NCBI GenBank assembly: GCA_937899365.1
Contig: CALBPH010000634.1
Location: 1 to 11,006 of the forward strand
DNA from: an uncultured Leptolyngbya sp.
GTDB taxonomy: Bacteria; Cyanobacteriota; Cyanobacteriia; Phormidesmidales; Phormidesmidaceae
Direction of reading: 5' to 3'
DNA: 11,006 nucleotides
Part shown: one piece after another, positions 6,689 to 11,006 of the stretch
How positions within the stretch are numbered: position 1 is the stretch's first letter
Layout of the letters: every line of letters starts with the position of its first letter
The notes under the pieces: generated by a model
Database searches by the model: none
Told to the model about the DNA's origin: nothing
Seen by the model: the letters and a program-made list of their open reading frames with translations, nothing else
Translations under genes and position numbers: made by a program

Positions 6689-8056
6689 TCACAGTAGTTT
6701 AGCGGATTCATATAGCCGTCTAATCATGGCTATTATTTTCTTGCCATAGTTTGGATCAGCGGCCCAGCGACCACTCAGCTGATCCACAAGAACAGCACTG
6801 TTGCGGCTGACAAACCGAAAGCGTGGATCCACGAGTTCCTGAACCAAGGGTTCCTTGCTGGCGTAGGCCTTGAGATGTTGAATTTGGGCTCTCACACCGA
6901 TACGGGCACTGGGAAACGCAGCGCCTGCTGCATCTCCCCCAATGGCACCGATGCCAGCAAAGTTATTTTGTGAGGCTTTCACATCACCCCCAAAGCGTAG
7001 GAACGACGTTTCTACGCACATCTGGCAAAAAGCGATGTCGTAATTGACCCCCTCAATCACCCCTTCCTCACGATAAATTTTGGGCAAATCGGGAAAATTA
7101 CGCAGTGCTTCTTCATTATTATTTTTGAGAAACATCATCAGATTCACCTGAGAGGTGTTGCCGTGGCCCATAATCTGGTCAATCAGCCCTGGACAGATGC
7201 CTAGGGAAGACTCACTCTTAAGCTGTACCGTACGGCTAGCGGCATCCCATCCAATGGAGACATTAAAGTCCCGCAGGTCAACGGTTTTGACATATACGAT
7301 ATTGCCATAGCGCACCCGACGAATGTCCTCTGTGCTGGTTAAATCCACACCTAGACGGTCAGCCAGGTCAATGGGGACATAGGAGTTGTTGTTGACAATG
7401 ATGCCTTGTTCTTCATATCGCCCACCGTTAATGGTGATATTCACCTTGGGTAATTGGGTCTCGATGGGCTTTTCAGTGGGGTCGGCCGTACCCGTGATGG
7501 CTCGACTCCAGGACGCTAGACCGTCAGCTAGACCAAGGGCAAAATCTCGACGACGACTCAAGAGCATGCTCCGATCTCGCTCATTGGTCAGGTAACCCAG
7601 CTCCATCAAGATTGATGGTGGTGCCACCTGGCGGCAGAAGGCCAATCGTCCCATGCCAGCAGCCGTATCGGGCTTGGCTCCACGGCTTGGTAGCTGGGGC
7701 ACACGGCGTAGCAGGGCCAGTAACATTAGCTCAGCATGGGATTTGCGGGCGGAATTACTGGCAATGTAGTAAGCAGTGGCTCCCCGCACGGCGGTATTTT
7801 GAAAGGCACCCACATGGATTTCTAAGGCAATATCACCGGTGCGGCTGCGGGCATTTACCCAGGTGATGCTTTGCTGAAGACTCAGATCGTCAGGTACCGA
7901 GAGGACTTGAAATCCTCGCGATCGCAACTCCGGTACGATCAAATCCCGGATGCGGATCATTTCCTGGGCTTCGGTGATGTCTTCCACCTTTGCCCCCAGA
8001 TCCTGGATCCCATTTTCAAATCCACCGTGGCCTGCCGAGATAAAAATTTGTGCCAT
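6689..8056 (-). CDS. Three-domain wall hydrolase: N-acetylmuramoyl-L-alanine amidase (Amidase_3) plus glucosaminidase domain
   Basis: 455 residues from ATG 8056 (MAQIFISAGHGG). Domain 1 (1-185) is Amidase_3, a zinc amidase cleaving the lactyl-amide bond between MurNAc and the stem peptide: His10 in SAGHGG, a Glu at 26 or 30, His81 in LEIHVGA, and catalytic Glu152 in ILMELGYLTN. Domain 2 (about 204-281) is beta-rich (ITINGGRYEEQGIIVNNNSYVPIDLADRLG), resembling the copper-amine-oxidase-N-like domain found in other wall hydrolases. Domain 3 (about 305-452) is glucosaminidase-like (GH73 type), with candidate catalytic Glu349 in CVETSFLRFGG and the NNFAGIG motif at 364-370. One chain could thus cut both peptide links and glycan. 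There is no signal peptide or TM segment at this start, and the SAGHGG motif sits at the very N-terminus, so export is unexplained. It lies upstream of the SpoIID gene on the same strand, 547 bp away. Confidence 0.92.
   Translation of the reverse strand: MAQIFISAGHGGFENGIQDLGAKVEDITEAQEMIRIRDLIVPELRSRGFQVLSVPDDLSLQQSITWVNARSRTGDIALEIHVGAFQNTAVRGATAYYIASNSARKSHAELMLLALLRRVPQLPSRGAKPDTAAGMGRLAFCRQVAPPSILMELGYLTNERDRSMLLSRRRDFALGLADGLASWSRAITGTADPTEKPIETQLPKVNITINGGRYEEQGIIVNNNSYVPIDLADRLGVDLTSTEDIRRVRYGNIVYVKTVDLRDFNVSIGWDAASRTVQLKSESSLGICPGLIDQIMGHGNTSQVNLMMFLKNNNEEALRNFPDLPKIYREEGVIEGVNYDIAFCQMCVETSFLRFGGDVKASQNNFAGIGAIGGDAAGAAFPSARIGVRAQIQHLKAYASKEPLVQELVDPRFRFVSRNSAVLVDQLSGRWAADPNYGKKIIAMIRRLYESAKLL
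7918..7925. repeat. HIP1 octamer GCGATCGC (in amidase gene)
   Basis: Fourth HIP1 copy, within the ELRSRGF codons of the amidase domain. Confidence 0.85.
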
Positions 8057-8729
8057 GTGACCCTGTAAAGCGTTCTAATCCAGGCGCGTTGCCAATTTCC
8101 CAGCAAGGATACATCAATTTCTCAATATGTGGGAAATTCCAGTCGAGGATGAATCCGATGCAAATCCGACTTTAGGGATATGGAGTTTGGCCAAGGGGCT
8201 CAACGTTCATCCAATCATCTAGACCCGGTGAGACGCCGATCAAAATAGTTACTGACTATCCCTTTTGAGGCAGTGGCAACACTTTAAAGGTCCTCTGCTT
8301 TGGAAAATTGAAAGGACACTCTTTTCAGGATTTAGCACTACTAAATCTTTGACTTCCCTCTAAGAAAAATTATCGAGAAGCCATTTTTCTAATAATGCTA
8401 ACGACAATGAAATGCTGCCCGAACCCAACCTTTTTCAATTAGTAAACTAGCGTCTGATTTATATCATTTGAAGTATGTATTCAAATCATTAAGCAATGTG
8501 GCACATGAAATAATAATTGCACCCGTTAATTTATGCTCTGGACAGCATCTGTAAATAAGGGTATAACCCTTCGCAGTTATAGATTCTGACGAAGGATGTC
8601 GAGGGGGCTTCCTCATAAACCTTAGGGTTTTGAATGTAGCTTGGGCATGATGAGACACACTCCCTGATAACCCGTTAGGTGGAGATGTTTTGATGTCCCA
8701 TAGGGTGAAACTGGAGAATTATTGCTGTT
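8057..8729. other. Non-coding gap upstream of the amidase gene
   Basis: 673 bp without a gene I can support. It should hold the divergent promoters of the amidase gene (minus) and the small membrane protein gene (plus). Visible dyads: AATTTCCCA/TGGGAAATT (8094-8138, listed separately); GATTTAG-CACTA-CTAAATC (8329-8347); and AGAAAAAT/ATTTTTCT (8362-8390, about 12-base loop). A 64-codon minus-strand ORF (8658-8464) has no domain, no composition suggesting a protein and no start signal, so I treat it as chance. Confidence 0.55.
8094..8138 (-). promoter_or_regulatory. Separated 9-bp inverted repeat before the amidase start
   Basis: AATTTCCCA (8094-8102) and TGGGAAATT (8130-8138) are perfect inverted copies 27 bases apart, 38-82 bp upstream of the amidase ATG. 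This could be a pair of half-sites for a regulator or a 5' leader hairpin. Only the symmetry is seen. Confidence 0.35.
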
Positions 8730-8903
8730 ATGGAAACAACACATATCGCATCAGCCCAATCTGAGTCGTCTGTTATTGTGAACAGTGCTAATCATGATGG
8801 TGTTGCTATCTATGTAGGGACAAGCGTATTGATTTATGTTTTGTTGCTATTTGTATTAGCTCCCAAGCAACTGCCATTACATCGACGTAAGTCATCTTTA
8901 TAG
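8730..8903 (+). CDS. Small single-span membrane protein, 57 aa, unknown function
   Basis: An ATG-to-TAG frame of 57 codons. The product has a polar, Ser/Asn-rich N-terminus (METTHIASAQSESSVIVNSA, 1-20), one clear hydrophobic helix (about 25-45, VAIYVGTSVLIYVLLLFVLAP) and a basic C-terminus (HRRKSSL), so it would sit in a membrane with the C-terminus probably on the cytoplasmic side. GGAG lies 13 bases before the ATG, a long spacing. Support for a real gene: the coherent membrane-protein layout, and a 20-bp perfect hairpin starting 5 bases after the stop. It stands alone between the amidase gene and tRNA-His. I do not recognise the family. It could still be a chance frame. Confidence 0.55.
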   Translation: METTHIASAQSESSVIVNSANHDGVAIYVGTSVLIYVLLLFVLAPKQLPLHRRKSSL

Positions 8904-8907
8904 AACA

Positions 8908-8966
8908 ATAGCTTTGAGCCCTCGGTCAGTTAGGTTCATAACCGCCGACCGAGGGCTCAAAGCTAT
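8908..8966 (+). terminator. 20-bp perfect inverted repeat after the small membrane protein gene
   Basis: Arms at 8908-8927 and 8947-8966 are exact reverse complements (20/20; one arm begins ATAGCTTTGAG). They flank a 19-base loop that contains a further GGTT/AACC pairing. The structure begins 5 bases after the stop at 8903. There is no T-run after the second arm, so it is not a classic intrinsic terminator; it could act on both strands between the small gene and the convergent tRNA-His. The second arm runs into the palindrome GCTATATAGC (8962-8971). Confidence 0.7.
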
Positions 8967-9059
8967 ATAGCAATCTCCAATGGCCGTAGCTTAGTACCTT
9001 GTAGAGGATATCTTGCTATGGCTAAGTTCGTTTTCAGAACCTAATTGAGATGATAGAAG

Positions 9060-9133
9060 GGCGAACGAGGGGACTCGAACCCCCGAATGGTGGAACCACA
9101 AACCACTGCCTTAACCACTTGGCTACGCTCGCC
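9060..9133 (-). tRNA. trnH: tRNA-His, anticodon GTG
   Basis: Reads as a full cloverleaf on the minus strand. The acceptor stem GCGAGCG/CGTTCGC is preceded by an encoded G-1 (9133) facing C73, the special histidine identity pair. The D-arm is GCC/GGC around AAGTGGTTAA. The anticodon loop TTGTGGT gives GTG. The T-arm is GGGGG/CCCCT with loop TTCGAGT. The anticodon stem GTGGT/TCCAC has one T-T mismatch at its loop end. CCA is not encoded (CTT follows), so it must be added after transcription. A TATTAT (9154-9149) about 15 bases upstream could be the -10 box; no good -35 is seen. Confidence 0.97.
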
Positions 9134-9650
9134 GTGTTTTAGGTTTCTATAATATCATCTCTATCAATCGATTACATGATTTTTCCGAATAGTTTGTTGG
9201 TAGAGAGTTAGTTGCTAGTGGGGCTGGGATTACTAAGCAAATCCTAACCATTGATTATTAGTGCTGGAGCGATGGTGAAAATAGCATCAGACACAACAGA
9301 ATTCTGACAGAATTCCGTAGACACTAATATAGTGAGTAGGCTAGCTAGCTTCATAAGCTAGCTGTTGGGATGGCTAGAGGCAAACTTAAGTTTGACGTCC
9401 TTGAGAGTTGACCAGCAACATTATCAAGTGTGTGTGGAGTACTTGTGAGTCTGTTCGAAAGGCATCGGTGTGTCAGTGTTTTGTGGGAGTGCTTAATGGT
9501 CGGGTCTTTGGCTTAGTGCCGAATTTCCTGATACGTTAGTATGCCTACTACGGCTTTAAACCGTTAACCTTTTTGTCCTTTTTGGCAGACGTTGGGTGTT
9601 CGCCCGAGTATTAATTTCACCCTGACAGTCTTATTTTTAAAAAACATCTC
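9134..9650. other. Non-coding gap between tRNA-His and cbiX
   Basis: 517 bp with no supported gene; only ORFs of a few codons occur. It must hold the tRNA promoter near 9149-9175 and the cbiX promoter. The notable content is four small dyads at 9297-9394 (separate entry). I looked for a cobalamin riboswitch before cbiX and saw no B12-box-like GCCACTG. Confidence 0.55.
9296..9394. repeat. Cluster of four dyads and an 11-bp tandem repeat
   Basis: In order: palindrome CAGAATTCTG (9297-9306), inside a near-exact 11-bp tandem repeat (ACAGAATTCTG then ACAGAATTCCG, 9296-9317); CACTA-ATA-TAGTG (9322-9334); a 9-bp stem AGCTAGCTT-CAT-AAGCTAGCT (9343-9363); and the perfect 14-bp palindrome CAAACTTAAGTTTG (9381-9394). 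Their centres are about 25-35 bp apart. This could be a small structured RNA or a multi-site regulatory region; the sequence does not decide. Confidence 0.5.
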
Positions 9651-10583
9651 GTGACATCTACAGCTTATCTTCTGATTTCCCATGGTAGTCGTGATCCAAG
9701 GCATCAGGCTGCTATAAATCGATTGGCCCAGCTGGTGCGTGAGCGTCTGAATCCTGCTCTGCTCAGCCCTTGGAGCAGTCAGGGACTGGCTCCTCTTTTG
9801 GCTGAAATCCGTCCGTCTGGATTAGCGGTTTTTGAAGCCCGAAATAGTGCCCATAAGGATCGTAAAGATGGAAGTATCGGTGCTGTGGCGACGGCTGTCC
9901 CCATGTCGAAGCTGGCGACCAGCAGCACCCCGGTGCGCTTGCCTCGCGATCGGTTTATTGTTGGTACCGCTGTTCTCGAGTTTGGCCTTTTGCCATTGCA
10001 CAAGCAAATTTGTGAATTTGGTCGACGTCTGAGCTCTGCTGGTATTAAGCGTCTACGTCTAGTTCCCCTCTTTTTGTTAAGGGGAAAGCATGTGACGATG
10101 GATATCCCCACTGAAGTAGAACAGGCCAAAAATGAGCTGGCTGGGATGATTGATGTGGAGCTAGGGGAGCATATTGGTGGCTGTCAGGGCATACCTAGCC
10201 TAATTGAAGATCGATTTTCCCAGTTTCCCAAGACGGGACGTTTGCTGGTTGCCCACGGTAGTCGGCGGGCTCGGGGAAACCGGACGGTAGATATGTTGGC
10301 AAGATCCCTGGGATTAGCCGTTGCCTATTGGACAACGGAGTCGGATATTGAAAACCAGGCAATCTCTCTGATGCAGCAAGGCTGCTCCACAGTCACTATT
10401 TTTCCCTATTTCTTGTTTGCGGGGAGTACAACTGATGCGGTTGCTCATCTGACGGAAGAGTTAGCTGAGCGATTTCCAAGGATTAATGTGCGATTGTTGC
10501 CACCGTTGGGCGCGATGACAGATGTGGCGAATTTAGTGGTGGAGACCCTGGGGCATAAAATAGGTTCTCACAGTATTTCTTGA
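9651..10583 (+). CDS. cbiX: Sirohydrochlorin chelatase, two-repeat CbiX type
   Basis: Inserts cobalt (or iron, if acting as SirB) into sirohydrochlorin, on the cobalamin/siroheme path; soluble. 310 residues from a GTG at 9651, chosen because MTSTAYLLISHGSRDPRHQ fits the family N-terminus; no ribosome binding site is seen. It has two homologous halves: the first with LLISHGSRDPR (7-17) and LVPLFLLRGKHVTMDIP (137-153), supplying the metal-site His11 and His147; the second with LLVAHGSRRARGN (198-210) and VTIFPYFLFAGSTTDAV (248-264), where the second His position is replaced, as expected if only the first half is catalytic. Residues about 36-103 are an unusually long low-complexity stretch between the first helix and GTAVLEFG. 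The next gene is cobA on the same strand, one step earlier in the pathway; the 276-bp gap holds three inverted repeats. Confidence 0.93.
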   Translation: MTSTAYLLISHGSRDPRHQAAINRLAQLVRERLNPALLSPWSSQGLAPLLAEIRPSGLAVFEARNSAHKDRKDGSIGAVATAVPMSKLATSSTPVRLPRDRFIVGTAVLEFGLLPLHKQICEFGRRLSSAGIKRLRLVPLFLLRGKHVTMDIPTEVEQAKNELAGMIDVELGEHIGGCQGIPSLIEDRFSQFPKTGRLLVAHGSRRARGNRTVDMLARSLGLAVAYWTTESDIENQAISLMQQGCSTVTIFPYFLFAGSTTDAVAHLTEELAERFPRINVRLLPPLGAMTDVANLVVETLGHKIGSHSIS

Positions 10584-10671
10584 CCTAATGGCTGGGGCAT
10601 GGGGCCATATTTATGGCATTTGTCAGGTTAGCTAGGGTGATGGATATGCTTGAAAGCGCTGATTATACGAG

Positions 10672-10719
10672 TTAGCCCCTATCAATCGACGGATATGTTC
10701 CTCGATTGATAGGGGCTAA
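10672..10719. terminator. 18-bp perfect inverted repeat after cbiX
   Basis: Arms 10672-10689 and 10702-10719 (TTAGCCCCTATCAATCGA and its exact complement) flank a 12-base loop. It lies 89 bases after the cbiX stop. The plus strand continues AAGCATGG, with no T-run. A T follows on the minus-strand side only. It may end cbiX transcription or be an intergenic repeat. Confidence 0.65.
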
Positions 10720-10736
10720 AAGCATGGTTGTTATGA

Positions 10737-10759
10737 CTTAAGATTAAGATTGTCTTAAG
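10737..10759. repeat. 7-bp inverted repeat, second of three before cobA
   Basis: CTTAAGA and TCTTAAG pair around a 9-base loop. Weak alone, but it lies midway between the two strong hairpins of this gap. A TTGAGC (10765-10770) 17 bases before TGTATT (10788-10793), just after it, is a weak candidate promoter for cobA. Confidence 0.35.
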
Positions 10760-10790
10760 CAATGTTGAGCCGGTCTAGCTCCTATGCTGT

Positions 10791-10834
10791 ATTGATTGTG
10801 GCAAAATGCCCTGGGTAGGTTTGCCACAATCAAT
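10791..10834 (+). promoter_or_regulatory. 15-bp perfect hairpin in the cobA leader
   Basis: ATTGATTGTGGCAAA (10791-10805) and its exact complement (10820-10834) flank a 14-base loop, ending 25 bases before the cobA ATG. If transcribed with cobA it would be a strong 5' leader hairpin, a possible mRNA-stability or attenuation element. No known riboswitch consensus was recognised. Confidence 0.5.
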
Positions 10835-10859
10835 CTGTATTCACCTCCGTGCAATTGAT

Positions 10860-11006
10860 ATGTCTTATCCGCTTACCCAGGCCACATTTGGCAAAGTTTA
10901 TCTCGTAGGCGCTGGTCCGGGTGATCCAGGGCTGTTAACCCTAAAGGCATTAGGGTTATATGATCGTGGGGACGTGGTGATTCATGAGGCGTTGGTAAGT
11001 CCGCCG
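10860..11006 (+). CDS. cobA: Uroporphyrinogen-III C-methyltransferase, N-terminal part (cut by window end)
   Basis: SAM-dependent methylation of uroporphyrinogen III at C2 and C7 gives precorrin-2, the branch point to siroheme and cobalamin. Only the first 49 codons are in the window, in frame to the last base. The start ATG at 10860 gives MSYPLTQATFGKVYLVGAGPGDPGLLTLKALGLYDRGDVVIHEALVSPP. GKVYLVGAGPGDPGLLTLKA is the conserved SAM-binding N-terminal loop of the tetrapyrrole methylase family, and VVIHEALVSP corresponds to the usual DVVIYDALVS strand. No ribosome binding site is visible; CACCTCC just upstream has the opposite (anti-SD) sense. Whether a uroporphyrinogen-III synthase (HemD) domain is fused at the C-terminus cannot be seen. 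Confidence 0.93.
   Translation, partial: MSYPLTQATFGKVYLVGAGPGDPGLLTLKALGLYDRGDVVIHEALVSPP

Noticed and set aside
8464..8658. 64-codon minus-strand ORF in the gap upstream of the small membrane gene
   Set aside because: No recognisable domain, no start signal, and composition (mixed Cys, His, Pro, Thr) without a coherent fold. It probably arose by chance in AT-rich non-coding sequence.
9400..9650. Cobalamin riboswitch upstream of cbiX
   Set aside because: No B12-box-like sequence and no matching junction of stems could be found by eye.
8908..10834. Classic intrinsic terminators at the long hairpins
   Set aside because: The stems are strong, but none is followed by a T-run on the transcribed strand, so I list them as hairpins with only a possible terminator role.
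1..11006. Mobile element or defence system
   Set aside because: No transposase, integrase, recombinase, toxin-antitoxin pair, restriction gene or regular CRISPR-type repeat was seen. The repeats present are short palindromes.

Overview
The window reads as chromosomal DNA of a cyanobacterium. Four copies of the HIP1 octamer GCGATCGC (771, 1668, 5658, 7918) point that way. So do the acetolactate synthase sequence, a split MacB/Dev-type exporter, a SpoIID-domain protein next to a cell-wall amidase, and a precorrin/siroheme gene pair. The genus cannot be fixed from what is here. The left edge cuts an ilvB gene and the right edge cuts a cobA gene.

Layout. Positions 1-557 (+) are the C-terminal third of acetolactate synthase with a zinc-ribbon tail. 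Positions 566-4916 are a minus-strand cluster, in transcription order: a TetR repressor (4916-4302), a membrane fusion protein (4139-2670), a MacB/FtsX-type permease (2593-1310) and its ABC ATPase (1228-566). The same operator-like motif lies in front of tetR and in front of the fusion protein, so the repressor probably controls both itself and the exporter. The ATPase has Cys in place of the last P-loop Gly, and a 30-bp near-perfect palindrome sits between the permease and ATPase genes.

Positions 5002-8056 hold two minus-strand peptidoglycan genes: a secreted SpoIID-family protein (6141-5002) and, upstream of it, a three-domain protein (8056-6689) combining an Amidase_3 domain, a small beta domain and a glucosaminidase domain. 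In Bacillus, SpoIID acts on glycan already stripped of peptides by an amidase, so the pairing makes functional sense. The amidase protein shows no signal peptide.

Positions 8057-9650 are mostly non-coding. They contain a 57-codon single-membrane-span small protein (8730-8903), followed at once by a 20-bp perfect hairpin, then tRNA-His(GTG) on the minus strand (9133-9060), then a run of four small dyads (9297-9394) with no evident gene.

Positions 9651-11006 carry cbiX (sirohydrochlorin chelatase, GTG start) and the start of cobA (uroporphyrinogen-III C-methyltransferase). These catalyse successive steps from uroporphyrinogen III towards siroheme or cobalamin. Three inverted repeats (18, 7 and 15 bp stems) fill the gap between them. 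No transposase, integrase, CRISPR array or rRNA gene was seen.
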